From assembly GCF_008973665.1 (NCBI RefSeq), contig NZ_WACP01000014.1, positions 62,001 to 126,000 on the forward strand: a stretch of 64,000 bases of DNA, written 5' to 3'. The DNA comes from Paenibacillus tengchongensis (GTDB taxonomy: Bacteria; Bacillota; Bacilli; Paenibacillales; Paenibacillaceae). Numbering within the stretch: position 1 is the first letter of the stretch; the number at the start of each line of letters is the position of its first letter. The position numbers were made by a program, and so were the translations under genes. Positions 50,859 to 59,759 of the stretch are shown here, piece after piece. A model generated the notes under the pieces. It was not told the origin of the DNA. It saw only the letters and a program-made list of their open reading frames with translations, and ran no database searches.

Positions 50859-50884
50859 CAAGCCTCTGCGGCCGCAGAGGCTTG
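50859..50884 (+). terminator. Terminator of the TPR-peptide operon
   Basis: CAAGCCTCTGC and GCAGAGGCTTG around GGCC, followed by CTTGTATTC. It lies 17 bases after the peptide stop. Confidence 0.8.
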
Positions 50885-50903
50885 CTTGTATTCGCCCGGA
50901 TTC

Positions 50904-51035
50904 TCAGCCTCTGACCTTCTGTCCTTTCATTGGCCGGAGGCCATCCTTCCAGCGGATATTTAAGGAACGGGAGCCGAACAGATCGGCTCCATCCGAGATC
51001 TGGTAATGCAGGTGCGGCTCACTGGAATACTGGAA
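50904..51035 (-). pseudogene. C-terminal remnant of an M23 metallopeptidase
   Basis: The minus-strand frame ending at 50904 reads QFQYSSEPHLHYQISDGADL then FGSRSLNIRWKDGLRP. SEPHLHY is the last zinc/catalytic His motif of M23 (LytM-type) peptidases. All preceding parts, including the first zinc motif, are missing. It lies just after the chemoreceptor stop. Confidence 0.75.
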
Positions 51036-51044
51036 TTGTTTAGG

Positions 51045-52847
51045 TTAAAGCCTGAACGAATCTACGGAAGCTCTCAACTCGGCTACCACTTGCTCCAGAT
51101 TAACCGAAGAACGGACTACATCGGATAATACAGCCTTTTGGGCCGTCGCCGCCGTGTTTACCGAGCCTACCATTCCAGATACGGCATCTGCGGCGTTAGT
51201 CAGCTCGCCCATAGTTGCGGCCACCTCCTCTGACGAAGCAGACATTTGCTCAGTTACAGCGGATGCTTCATGCAGTTGACTGGTGATCGACGCGACCGAA
51301 CTTATAATTGTCTGAAAAATAGCATTTACTTCCGCTGCCGATGCGTTTCCGAGCCGGGTCACTTCGGCACTCTGATGCATCAGAGTGGAAGCCCTCCTGA
51401 TATCTTCGACGGTTTCGCTCAAAATTGTGCTGACTTCCTGGGCAGCTTGTCTGGAGTTATCCGATAAACGCCGCATCTCGGCAGCCACTACCAGGAACCC
51501 TCTGCCATGTTCCCCGGCCCGGGCCGCTTCAAGAGAAGCATTTAAAGACAGCAGGTTGGTGTCTTCCGCAAAACCCGAGATGCTGGATACAATCTGATTC
51601 ATTTCAGCGGATTTGCTGCTTAAAGAGGAAACGACATTTTCCAAGGTGGAATTTGCTTCCAAAATATCGGACATTTGCGCTATTAACGACAAAACCGATT
51701 CCAGACCGTGTGTGGCCGAAGTGTTCATCGCCGTGGAATTATCCGCAATTTGGGTTGTCGTTTCGGCTATCCGGTTAACCCCAGCGGCCATTTCTTCCAC
51801 CGCACGGCCGGTTTCCATAATCCCCGTAAACTGGCTTGTTACACTGATGGACATACTCTCCATGCTGCTTACCACACTGTCCGTTTTCTCGGAGGCCGCC
51901 TGTGATCCTGATACTACTGAATGCATGGCTTGCTCCGTAACGGTAGCGTTAGCCATAATAAGCGATATAATCTTTCGCAAATCCATGACCGTAGTGTCAA
52001 CGGATTTGGACAGCTGCCCGAGATCGTCCTGCGAATAGCTTTGCTCGGGCGCCACCGTCAAATCGCCGCTGGTGACCTTTGTCAATTTGGTATTTACACT
52101 GTGCAATGTACTCACGATATGTCTGATCGTCAACCCTGCCAGCACCAATGTCGCCAGCATCACCACAACTAACATGGCAAGTCCGAATCTCTCTTTGCGT
52201 AGAGCTTCTTGCTCGGCGGCTTGAATATGTGTTTTGGAATAACTTTCTAATGAAGAAGTGATTTTAGTTATTGTAGAGCCTATGTTTGTGAACAGCCCGT
52301 CCAGTGCTTCCTCGGAGGCGGAGGGCTTCGTGATCTCGGATGACCAGTCTGCCAGTTGTATGTCCAGATCATCGAACAGCATGTTCAAGGTCTTATTGGT
52401 ATCCCTATAAAGGATTTTATCCAGTACCCCTAACTGCTTCAGCTCATCTCTGGCCATACTTACTTTGTTTATGACGGGTTCCATGGATGCAGCAGTTGTC
52501 TCGGAACCGGAATTCCCGCCGGTATATGTATATTTCTTATGCTCCAGCAAGATGTGCTGTGCATTTTTATCCGCATCTACCAGCTCTGTAGTGGAGCGGA
52601 TGGTTGCGCTGTATAGAACGGTGGTCAGGTTGTTGATATCGCGTTTTCCGGTTTCGACCAAATAAACCATGGCTACCGTAAAGGAGATGAGACCAATGGA
52701 AACCAATAGATACAGCTTCAAGCGAACCGACAGATCACTCCATAAATTATACGCCAGCATGACCCACCACTTGGGAGATAACATTTTTCTCTCTGCCTGA
52801 TTATTCTGTGAAACAATGCTGCCGACATCCTGATTTAAAGCACTCAT
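51045..52847 (-). CDS. Methyl-accepting chemotaxis protein
   Basis: A 600-residue chemoreceptor: a 40-residue N-terminal cytoplasmic tail, TM1 near 44-64 (LYLLVSIGLISFTVAMVYLV), a helical four-helix-bundle sensor, TM2 near 227-247, HAMP, and a signalling domain. The signalling tip is divergent: EDTNLLSLNASLEAARAGEH where the consensus is QTNLLALNAAIEAARAGE. It pairs with CheA/CheW encoded elsewhere. ATG at 52847 follows AAGAAGG. Confidence 0.92.
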   Translation of the reverse strand: MSALNQDVGSIVSQNNQAERKMLSPKWWVMLAYNLWSDLSVRLKLYLLVSIGLISFTVAMVYLVETGKRDINNLTTVLYSATIRSTTELVDADKNAQHILLEHKKYTYTGGNSGSETTAASMEPVINKVSMARDELKQLGVLDKILYRDTNKTLNMLFDDLDIQLADWSSEITKPSASEEALDGLFTNIGSTITKITSSLESYSKTHIQAAEQEALRKERFGLAMLVVVMLATLVLAGLTIRHIVSTLHSVNTKLTKVTSGDLTVAPEQSYSQDDLGQLSKSVDTTVMDLRKIISLIMANATVTEQAMHSVVSGSQAASEKTDSVVSSMESMSISVTSQFTGIMETGRAVEEMAAGVNRIAETTTQIADNSTAMNTSATHGLESVLSLIAQMSDILEANSTLENVVSSLSSKSAEMNQIVSSISGFAEDTNLLSLNASLEAARAGEHGRGFLVVAAEMRRLSDNSRQAAQEVSTILSETVEDIRRASTLMHQSAEVTRLGNASAAEVNAIFQTIISSVASITSQLHEASAVTEQMSASSEEVAATMGELTNAADAVSGMVGSVNTAATAQKAVLSDVVRSSVNLEQVVAELRASVDSFRL

Positions 52848-53212
52848 CTGCTGCCTTCTTTCCTGTATGTATTTGCTCTACATTAATAGTGCAACAAATA
52901 TGTTATTTCTGTATAAAGCAAATCACCTGCTTAAGCTTATGCAACACCGATGCTCTCCTTTCTTTGGCTTTCGCACTCAACCATTTTATTGTATCTTGTG
53001 CCGATGATAAAACACTGAAGGGATCCGCAGCGCATGAGCGTAAAATAACACAAATAACCCGCTAGCTGGAGCTTGCGGGTTACTTACTATGCCGTAGATT
53101 TCCCTTTCTCCGTCTGGAATGCCGGTAGCTTTCCATCACGCCCAGGGACACATCATTACCGTCTGTTTCGCCTCCCGGAGGGCGGCTTGCTTAGGTCGCT
53201 GTCTCCCGTATA
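52848..53212. other. Intergenic region between the chemoreceptor and the polyketide operon
   Basis: I found no gene here. It holds the terminator of the polyketide operon (53055-53082) and an unassigned 130-base transcribed tail between that terminator and the flavoprotein stop, containing several short G/C-rich inverted segments. No clear sigma-D promoter for the chemoreceptor was found. Confidence 0.5.
53055..53082 (-). terminator. Terminator of the type III PKS operon
   Basis: TAACCCGC and GCGGGTTA around a 12-base loop, followed on the minus strand by TTTGTGTTATTTT. It lies 130 bases beyond the last stop. Confidence 0.75.
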
Positions 53213-54367
53213 CTACTGCCGGGCCATCCCGGTTTCCGACAACCTTGTAGCTTTCACTACGTACCTCGCCAACCCGGGGAACATCCGGGCCAGGCCCGGA
53301 TACAACCGGTTCGTTCTGGCGAATGCCAGCTTCTGTATCATTCCTGCCCGCTTCAGCAGCCGTGAGAACTCGGCGGCGGCTTCTTTGCTATACCCGCTTT
53401 GCCACTGATCGTAGCTGAGTGCTCCCTTAAGGTACTTGTCGCTCCAGGCACAGCACAGCAGCGAGGAACGCAGCGCGATGGACATTCCGTCCCCGCACAG
53501 AGGCGGAATCATGAGCATCGCGTCTCCGATATGGGGGAAGTCGGACCATGGCTGCGGAACCTCCGACAGGCGGACGGGTGCCATCGATACCTGGGAGCCG
53601 GCTATCGGGGTTCCGCTGGCAAGCCTCGTAGCCAGACGGGGATTGCTCCGGGCTGCCGCCTGCAGAATCTCTGTCACCGATTTTCCGTTTCCCTGCACCG
53701 AATCCAGAGTCAGCAGCGCAGCGACATTGGCTTTTCCGGCTTCAACCGCAGATATTCCGACGTAGCCTCCGCTGCAGAAATAGAGTTCTACCTGATTCTG
53801 TGTCCGGATACCGCTATAATGCGATTTTAATCCAATGTAAACGGTGTCCTTCTTAGCTTCCTCGTCGGCCGATGCAAGGTCACGGGGCTTCTTCGTTCCA
53901 TAGGCACCGATGACAGCCCTGGCCTGATAACGCACCTTCCCGCCGTCCTGCCTTGCCTCCACTTCATAAAGGCCGCCGTCCAGCTTACGGATTCCGGTCA
54001 CGGCTGCTTTCGTAACAATTTCAGCGCCTGCCGATTGAGCCTCCAAGTGCAGCAGCCGGTCCAGTTCATAACGGCTGATGCCGATGGCCGGCCCCGGCAG
54101 AGGAGCGCTGATCTCACCGCCATGGGGCAGAATAATCATCGCTTTGTCCATCGAGACCGGCGCCAGCTTATGACTCGGAAGATCGAGGCCGAGCACCTCC
54201 AGCATTTCCCGCGTTTCCGGCGACATGAACTCTCCGCAGGGCTTGTGCCGCGGAAATTCCTGCCGGTCCAGCAGAACCGTGCGGTGACCGAGACGGGCAA
54301 GCTGAATCGCACTGCTGCTGCCGGCGATTCCCGCTCCGGCGACGATAACATCCACTGGCTTTAACAT
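53213..54367 (-). CDS. FAD-dependent oxidoreductase (geranylgeranyl reductase/hydroxylase type)
   Basis: A 384-residue flavoprotein. FAD-binding GxGxxG (VIVAGAGIAGSSSAIQLARL, residues 8-27), LLDRQEFPRHKPCGEFMSPE with the family's CGE motif, and the second FAD site GDAMLMIPPLCGDGMSIALR near residue 285. Third gene of a type III polyketide operon; it corresponds in position and family to SrsC, which hydroxylates alkylresorcinols to quinols. Actual chemistry is inference. Confidence 0.85.
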   Translation of the reverse strand: MLKPVDVIVAGAGIAGSSSAIQLARLGHRTVLLDRQEFPRHKPCGEFMSPETREMLEVLGLDLPSHKLAPVSMDKAMIILPHGGEISAPLPGPAIGISRYELDRLLHLEAQSAGAEIVTKAAVTGIRKLDGGLYEVEARQDGGKVRYQARAVIGAYGTKKPRDLASADEEAKKDTVYIGLKSHYSGIRTQNQVELYFCSGGYVGISAVEAGKANVAALLTLDSVQGNGKSVTEILQAAARSNPRLATRLASGTPIAGSQVSMAPVRLSEVPQPWSDFPHIGDAMLMIPPLCGDGMSIALRSSLLCCAWSDKYLKGALSYDQWQSGYSKEAAAEFSRLLKRAGMIQKLAFARTNRLYPGLARMFPGLARYVVKATRLSETGMARQ

Positions 54368-54407
54368 TCTGCGTTCACCTGCTTTGCTTAAGATACACTG
54401 ATCCGTT

Positions 54408-55121
54408 TCAAGCGTTAGGGATAACTACCGAGTACCGGAACAGCGGCTTCCAGGTATAGGTCATTGAATCGGACTGCAGCCTGTGCTTCAGCTCTTGCCA
54501 GTCCCTGTCCGTGAACCCTTTGGCCACCGACAGCGGCCCGTCATGCCGGATGTACCGATTGCGCGAGATGAGATGAGTGACAATCCAGACCGCTGCATAT
54601 GACACCGGATGACGGTGGATATCGTTGATTACAACGCCGTACCGGGAGGCTCTCCGCATATGGGACACCATCTCCACCAGTTGCTGGCCATCAAAATGAT
54701 GGACAAACTGCGAGCCCGTAACAATGTCAGCAGAGGCGTCGGCCAGCTCGCGGAGATCTCCCCGCAGCACCTTCACTCTCGGTTCATGTAGAAACTGGAG
54801 TCTCGCTTCCTCACAGGCTTCCTCGGTCATGTCGACCAGAGTGATGGACAGCCCGATTCCCTGCTCATCCGCCCATTGCAGAAGCTTATGGTTCACGTCG
54901 CCCGAGCCTGCCCCCACATCCAGAATACTCAGTGTGCCGGGACGGCCGCTGGTCTGCCATAGCTTCTCTACACCATCCTTGGTAGGACCCGGTGCGGCAA
55001 AAATCCGGTTCAGCCTCCTCAGGTGCTTCAGCGCTTCCCGCAGGTCTTCCCCGCCCATGGAGAAATCATCCATCAGCTCCTCTTCCTTGGCCCGGACCGC
55101 AAGTGTCCTAAAGAATGGCAT
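54408..55121 (-). CDS. SAM-dependent methyltransferase (SrsB-like position)
   Basis: A 237-residue class I methyltransferase. SAM-binding motif I is LSILDVGAGSGDVNHKLLQW (about 58-77); motif II-III region ITLVDMTEEACEEARLQF and VLRGDLRELADASADIVTGS. ATG at 55121 (MPFFRTLAVRAKEEELMDDF) is set by AAGGAG. It overlaps the end of the type III PKS gene by 14 bases. It likely methylates the polyketide product. Confidence 0.88.
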   Translation of the reverse strand: MPFFRTLAVRAKEEELMDDFSMGGEDLREALKHLRRLNRIFAAPGPTKDGVEKLWQTSGRPGTLSILDVGAGSGDVNHKLLQWADEQGIGLSITLVDMTEEACEEARLQFLHEPRVKVLRGDLRELADASADIVTGSQFVHHFDGQQLVEMVSHMRRASRYGVVINDIHRHPVSYAAVWIVTHLISRNRYIRHDGPLSVAKGFTDRDWQELKHRLQSDSMTYTWKPLFRYSVVIPNA

Positions 55122-56262
55122 GGTCCTGCTCCTTGGCGGACGGAGTATATGCCGGAACATAGGAGAACCTCATCAGTTCCGCGGTGAGACCCGGACCGAA
55201 CGCCATCGCTACACCGGCCCGGGCGGAACTTTCCTTAGCTCTCATGTCCTGCCGCATGGACTCCAGTACAAACAGGATGGTGACCGAAGACAGGTTGCCG
55301 GCCGTCCGCAGAATCTCTCTGCTGTATCTTGTCTCTTCATCGCTCAGCTGCATTACGCTCTGAACGGAATCGACAATGCCGCGTCCGCCCGGATGAACCG
55401 CCCACAGCTCGGGACGTCCTGTGTCTCCCAGCAGCATGGCCAGCTCCGCTTCCAGATGGATGCCTAGTAACTCGGGTATCCGCGGGGATAAATACAGGTC
55501 AAATCCGGTATCGCCTACTTCCCACGTCATATCCTCCGTCGTATCCGGAAGCAGCACCGAATACCCGCGCCCAAGGTCTAAGTAATGGGTATGATGAGCT
55601 TCCGGAGCAGCGATCACACATGCGGCTGCACCGTCGCCGAAGAAGGAGGCGGCAAGCAAGGCTCCCCGGTCCTTGACCGGCTGGAAATGCAGGGTGCATA
55701 GCTCGACGCAGACGACCAGCACCCTGGAACCGGGAGTGCCGAGGACGACATCCCGGGCCAACTGGATCGCCTTCAGGCCGGCTGCGCAGCCCTGAAAGAT
55801 GAGCGGCAGCCGGTTCACGCGCGGCGGCAGCCCAAGCTGCCTGATCAGCTCAACGTCCAGACCCGGCAGATACTGGCCGGTGCAGCTGACGGTAATCAGG
55901 TGGGTAATATCGCCGGCGGATTGCCCGGCATCGCGCAGGGCTCTTGCTGCGGCTTCCAGTCCTAAGGGAGGCGCCTCCTGCTGATATTTTTTCATCCGTT
56001 CTTCCGTAGCCGGGATGTGGCCCTTATCACCTGAAGGCAGATAGCGGCAGTTCTCTGCTGAACCCAGGTAACTGTCGTCGCAGGTGTACCGGGTCTCGAC
56101 TCCGCAGGATTTGAAGACTCTTCTGGCGAAGCGCGCCAGGTCCGGACGGTCTTGAAGCGAGGAAGCGATCAGCTCCGCTATATCCGGCTGGGTAATCGAA
56201 TAGGCCGGCAGGGCAGTTCCCATTCCCACAATCGCTGCCGCGGGATTCCTGTTCAGTTGTGT
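55108..56262 (-). CDS. Type III polyketide synthase
   Basis: A 384-residue chalcone/stilbene-synthase-fold enzyme with the full catalytic triad: Cys160 (LIFQGCAAGLKAIQLARD), His291 (WAVHPGGRGIVDSVQ) and Asn324 (LRTAGNLSSVTILFVLE). ATG at 56262 follows GGAGG. It condenses an acyl starter with malonyl-CoA; members in Bacillales (BpsA) make alkylpyrones and those in Streptomyces (SrsA) make alkylresorcinols. First gene of a three-gene operon. Confidence 0.95.
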   Translation of the reverse strand, partial: TQLNRNPAAAIVGMGTALPAYSITQPDIAELIASSLQDRPDLARFARRVFKSCGVETRYTCDDSYLGSAENCRYLPSGDKGHIPATEERMKKYQQEAPPLGLEAAARALRDAGQSAGDITHLITVSCTGQYLPGLDVELIRQLGLPPRVNRLPLIFQGCAAGLKAIQLARDVVLGTPGSRVLVVCVELCTLHFQPVKDRGALLAASFFGDGAAACVIAAPEAHHTHYLDLGRGYSVLLPDTTEDMTWEVGDTGFDLYLSPRIPELLGIHLEAELAMLLGDTGRPELWAVHPGGRGIVDSVQSVMQLSDEETRYSREILRTAGNLSSVTILFVLESMRQDMRAKESSARAGVAMAFGPGLTAELMRFSYVPAYTPSAKEQDHAIL

Positions 56263-56366
56263 CATCGCATAAGCCTCCATCAATGGATTTTTGTTCTTGG
56301 CTAACAATGTTTACCCTCAACCTCATCCCTGTAATCCGGATTCATGATGTACGCTTTATGCAATAA

Positions 56367-56397
56367 AAAATCAACCCCTGAAGCATGGGTTGATTTT
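56367..56397 (-). terminator. Terminator of flgB
   Basis: AAAATCAACCC and GGGTTGATTTT around a 9-base loop, with TTTTTTATTG on the minus strand. Confidence 0.85.
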
Positions 56398-56418
56398 CAC
56401 AGCCTGTCTCCTGCCGGA

Positions 56419-56829
56419 TCATTTTAAATCCTGCAGCAGATTTTTCATTTTTGAATAATGTCCGCTTACCCGGTCTGCCAGGTAATTGTACATCAGCTGG
56501 TTCTCGGCCAGATTTGCCATCTCCAGGTCCATGTCCACGTTGTTACCGTTGTTGTTCATGGAAGTTTCGCTGTTCTGGACCACCCGGTAGGGGATATAAG
56601 CAGTGTTGGGATCGTTAACCGGCAAATGCTTTGGATGAGTACGCTTGATCTCCAGTTCCTCTTTCGATCCGCTCTCGATGACGCGTCTGAGCTCGTCTTC
56701 AAACTCCACGGTTTTCTTTTTGTAATGGGGAGTGTCGGCGTTGGCGATGTTCTCAGCTATGGCTGTATGTCTTACATTCAGCACCTGCAAAAGAGCTTCG
56801 TTGAGTCTTGATGAGCTGCTCTGGATCAT
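56419..56829 (-). CDS. flgB: Flagellar basal-body rod protein FlgB, orphan copy
   Basis: A 136-residue rod protein: SSSRLNEALLQVLNVRHTAI, the family signature IAENIANADTPHYKKKTVEF (about 25-44), and the C-terminal EMANLAENQLMYNYLADRVS. It has its own terminator and no flgC, fliE or other flagellar gene beside it, so it is separate from the usual flgB-flgC-fliE operon. It may be a paralogue or the only copy. ATG at 56829 follows AAGGAG. Confidence 0.92.
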   Translation of the reverse strand: MIQSSSSRLNEALLQVLNVRHTAIAENIANADTPHYKKKTVEFEDELRRVIESGSKEELEIKRTHPKHLPVNDPNTAYIPYRVVQNSETSMNNNGNNVDMDLEMANLAENQLMYNYLADRVSGHYSKMKNLLQDLK

Positions 56830-56968
56830 GGCTCCATCTCCTTCACTATGTAATCATGCCCGGATGACTGTTCCGGCGCCTGCAAAGAGACGCAACCCGG
56901 CACCGGTTTGCCCGTATAACTAATTACATTAAACTTTAAAATTAAAATAACTGCAAGGAGAGAATGCG

Positions 56969-57409
56969 ATGAAAAAGCACAAATTTAGTTTTCTGCTGCT
57001 GCTGCTGCTGATTATGCCGGGCTGCGCGTTTGCGGAACAGGTAGGAGACGGCGTGAATTTCGCTACCGATACAGCGGCTTATATGCAGGATTTGAGCCAG
57101 TTCGGCCAAGAGATGAACACCTGGGCTGCAGATGCCGCTACTGACCCGCAGGCGCGGGAAGATTTAATGGATAGGCTGACTGCCCTTAAGGAGGAAAGCG
57201 CCCAGTATGCGAACCTCCCAGTTCCGGAATATGCGGCAGATTTGCATGCGCGGATTGCGGAATATAATGAGACGCTGCAGCAGGGTCTGGATCAGGCCAT
57301 AGCCAATGTGGAAGAGGGCAAAGCGGCCTTTGAATCGACGGGCATACCCGACACGATCAGTCAGGTGAATGAGCTGATGAGCCAGCTTAACCAGCTGATC
57401 CCGAATTAA
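56969..57409 (+). CDS. DUF6376 lipoprotein
   Basis: A 146-residue lipoprotein with signal peptide (FSFLLLLLLIMPGC, lipid Cys at about residue 19) and a short helical domain (NFATDTAAYMQDLSQFGQEM; DAAIANVEEGKAAFESTGIP-like end). The DUF6376 family is found in Bacillales; the function is unknown. ATG at 56969 follows AAGGAG. Confidence 0.8.
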   Translation: MKKHKFSFLLLLLLIMPGCAFAEQVGDGVNFATDTAAYMQDLSQFGQEMNTWAADAATDPQAREDLMDRLTALKEESAQYANLPVPEYAADLHARIAEYNETLQQGLDQAIANVEEGKAAFESTGIPDTISQVNELMSQLNQLIPN

Positions 57410-57504
57410 CGGCGCGTGCTGCAAAAGCACTATACAACTTCTGCGAAAGCGTTTAAAATTCTCTTTATCCAAGAACTTATCCGCAGAAGGAGATATGTCG
57501 TGAC

Positions 57505-58680
57505 ATGCTGAATTCCAACATTATCAACCGCTTACAAGAAACCCTGAAGGCAAGTATCGCTAACCAAGAAATCGCGGGTGCCAACTTTATGGTCATTAAG
57601 GACAGCCGCGAGGCGTTCTACCTTGAAGAAGGCATGGCCGACGTTGAAGCGGGCCGGCCTATACGCCGGGACTCGATTTTCCGTTTGTATTCCATGACGA
57701 AGCCGGTGACCGCCACGGCCGTCATGATGCTGCTTGAACGGGGGCAAATCGACTTGTTTGACCCTGTCAGCCGCTATATTCCGGGATTCAAGAACCAGCA
57801 GGTCGAGAAGAACGGTGAGCTGGTGCCTGCTGCCCGGGAAGTCAATATTCATGATCTGCTGAACATGACCTCCGGGCTCACTTACGGCGGGACTGACCAA
57901 GCCGGGCAGGCTACCGATGCCTTGTTCCGCGAGCTGGGCGGCCGGCTGTTCGGCGATAACCCGATGAGTACGCTGGAATTTGCGAACCGCCTGGGTCAAG
58001 GCCCCCTTTCCTTCGAACCGGGATCATCCTGGCAGTACGGAACTTCGGCGGACGTCCTAGGCGCAGTTGTGGAAGCCGTAAGCGGTATGCGGTACGGGCA
58101 ATTTCTGCAGCAGGAAATCTTCGGCCCGCTCGGCATGCAGGACACCGGCTTTTGGCTGCCCGAGGACCGCAGACACCGCCTGGCAAACACGTATCAGGAT
58201 GACGGCGAAGGCGGCTTGAAGCTGTTCAGCGAAAGCCACCTGGGCATCGTTCATCCGCTGGACCGGGAGCCGGCCTTTGAGTCCGGCGGTGCGGGCCTGG
58301 CCTCGACCATTGACGATGCCGCCAAATTCACCACAATGCTGATGAATCAGGGCAGCCTGGACGGCGTACAGCTGCTCAAGCCGCGGACGGTTCAGTTTAT
58401 GACGTCGGCGGCGCTGTCCGGCCGTCAGCAGCAAGGCTTTGATAACTGGCATTCTCTCTGCGGCCACAGCTACGGCAACCAGATGCGCATCATGACCGAG
58501 CCCGGCAAAGCCGGACTCATCGGCGGCCCGGGTGAATACGGCTGGGACGGCTGGCTTGGCGCGTATTTCACTAACAGTCCGCAGGACCGCTTGACGGTGC
58601 TGTTCATGATCCAGAAGCGGGATGCCGGCACGATGCCGATTACCCGCAAACTGCGCAATATTGTATTCAGCAGCCTGTAA
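57505..58680 (+). CDS. Serine hydrolase, beta-lactamase class C-like
   Basis: A 391-residue cytosolic enzyme of the class C beta-lactamase/esterase EstB family. The active site SxxK is SMTK at 63-66 (FRLYSMTKPVTATAVMMLLE), the Tyr motif is YGTS in FEPGSSWQYGTSADVLGAVV, and a C-terminal GGPGEYGWDGWLGAYF corresponds to the third motif. No signal peptide, so it is not a typical exported beta-lactamase. Substrate unknown. Confidence 0.9.
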   Translation: MLNSNIINRLQETLKASIANQEIAGANFMVIKDSREAFYLEEGMADVEAGRPIRRDSIFRLYSMTKPVTATAVMMLLERGQIDLFDPVSRYIPGFKNQQVEKNGELVPAAREVNIHDLLNMTSGLTYGGTDQAGQATDALFRELGGRLFGDNPMSTLEFANRLGQGPLSFEPGSSWQYGTSADVLGAVVEAVSGMRYGQFLQQEIFGPLGMQDTGFWLPEDRRHRLANTYQDDGEGGLKLFSESHLGIVHPLDREPAFESGGAGLASTIDDAAKFTTMLMNQGSLDGVQLLKPRTVQFMTSAALSGRQQQGFDNWHSLCGHSYGNQMRIMTEPGKAGLIGGPGEYGWDGWLGAYFTNSPQDRLTVLFMIQKRDAGTMPITRKLRNIVFSSL

Positions 58681-58685
58681 ATGCT

Positions 58686-58719
58686 AAACCGCGCCCCGGG
58701 GATTCCCGGGGCGCGGTTT
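58686..58719 (+). terminator. Strong terminator after the serine hydrolase
   Basis: A perfect 15-base stem AAACCGCGCCCCGGG / CCCGGGGCGCGGTTT around GATT, then CTTTTG on the plus strand. Confidence 0.9.
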
Positions 58720-58751
58720 CTTTTGAACGTTACGGACAAATCCTGCACAGA

Positions 58752-59690
58752 CTAGGAGCCGAACGCCTCTTTGATCCGCGTATACTCTTCCTTGGTGATC
58801 TGCAGCACTGTTCCGTGCTTGAACCCGTACGGGAAGCTGAAGCTTTCGTCGGAACGCACAAACCGGCCGCTGGCCAGCGAGTCGGCGACAAAGGGAACAT
58901 ACCCCTGCCCCTCCCCTTCTACGCCATAGAAATCGAGCATCAGGCACCATTTGCCGTCCGGCAGGCGGAACGCCGTGGGTGCTTCGTATACCCCCTGCTG
59001 CAGCTTGGCCATTTCTTCATCAAAAGCAGGAATCCGTGTATAACCTCCGCCGGCCAGCGTGTCGCCCTTCTCCAGAATGATGGTCGCCGGGTTGGCTTCG
59101 CTCTTCAGAAAACGGTAGAATATGCCGTTCTCCTCGTAAATGGCCGAGTCAATAATTCCGCTGTCCTCCTTCCGGCACAGCAGCGCCGGTTCGCTGAAGG
59201 TCTTGAAGTCCGGCGTACGCGAGTAATAAATTGCCTTTGGACCATAGTCGTTAGAGGCATGAGAGGAGGACCAGTGCAGCACATAATCCCCTTCGTTCGG
59301 ATCGTAGATAACGTCCGGCGCCCACAGGCAGCCGAAATCGTCATCACCGAGCTGGATCAGCCGCTGCTCCGACCAGTTCACCAAATCCGCGGACTCCCAC
59401 AGGGACAGGCTTTTGCTGCCTTCCTTCGTAATATTCTCCCAGCTGCTCTGATATTTCGTATGGAAGCAGTTGGCCAGGCTGAGGTCGGTGGCGAGAATGA
59501 CAAAGCGCCCGTCGCCGGTTCTGACAATGGTATGGTCGCGCACACCCTTCTCCCCTAGGCCGCTTTCCAGTATAGGCTCGCCGCCCTTCACCGCTTCCCA
59601 ATGGAACCCGTCGGTGCTGAGCGCGAAATAAACCTGCTCCCCGTCAGGCGTCTTCTTCTCTTTAAAATGCACGAATAAATACGCTTCCAC
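58752..59690 (-). CDS. Glycoside hydrolase family 43 protein
   Basis: About 312 residues, five-bladed beta-propeller: GVRDHTIVRTGDGRFVILAT, LSLWESADLVNWSEQRLIQL, DFGCLWAPDVIYDPNEGDYV, FKTFSEPALLCRKEDSGIID and the acid region GVYEAPTAFRLPDGKWCLML. Such intracellular members act on arabinan- or arabinofuranosyl-type oligosaccharides. GTG at 59690 is preferred, with GAAGG 11 bases upstream; GTG at 59699 lies too close to it. Confidence 0.85.
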   Translation of the reverse strand: MEAYLFVHFKEKKTPDGEQVYFALSTDGFHWEAVKGGEPILESGLGEKGVRDHTIVRTGDGRFVILATDLSLANCFHTKYQSSWENITKEGSKSLSLWESADLVNWSEQRLIQLGDDDFGCLWAPDVIYDPNEGDYVLHWSSSHASNDYGPKAIYYSRTPDFKTFSEPALLCRKEDSGIIDSAIYEENGIFYRFLKSEANPATIILEKGDTLAGGGYTRIPAFDEEMAKLQQGVYEAPTAFRLPDGKWCLMLDFYGVEGEGQGYVPFVADSLASGRFVRSDESFSFPYGFKHGTVLQITKEEYTRIKEAFGS

Positions 59691-59759
59691 GCTGGACACA
59701 TCCTTCTTGTGATATTCATTCTCTTTAACTTTACGACGCGGAAGCGAGAATTCCTTTAA

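Noticed and set aside
52960..53010. GCCGATGA as a sigma-D promoter for chemotaxis genes
   Set aside because: It lies on the plus strand while the chemoreceptor is on the minus strand, and the TAAA -35 at the correct spacing is absent.
56830..56960. c-di-GMP-like GGGCAAACC upstream of flgB on the minus strand
   Set aside because: Only one half of the motif is present and the following GACGCAAAG block is absent or inverted; likely chance.
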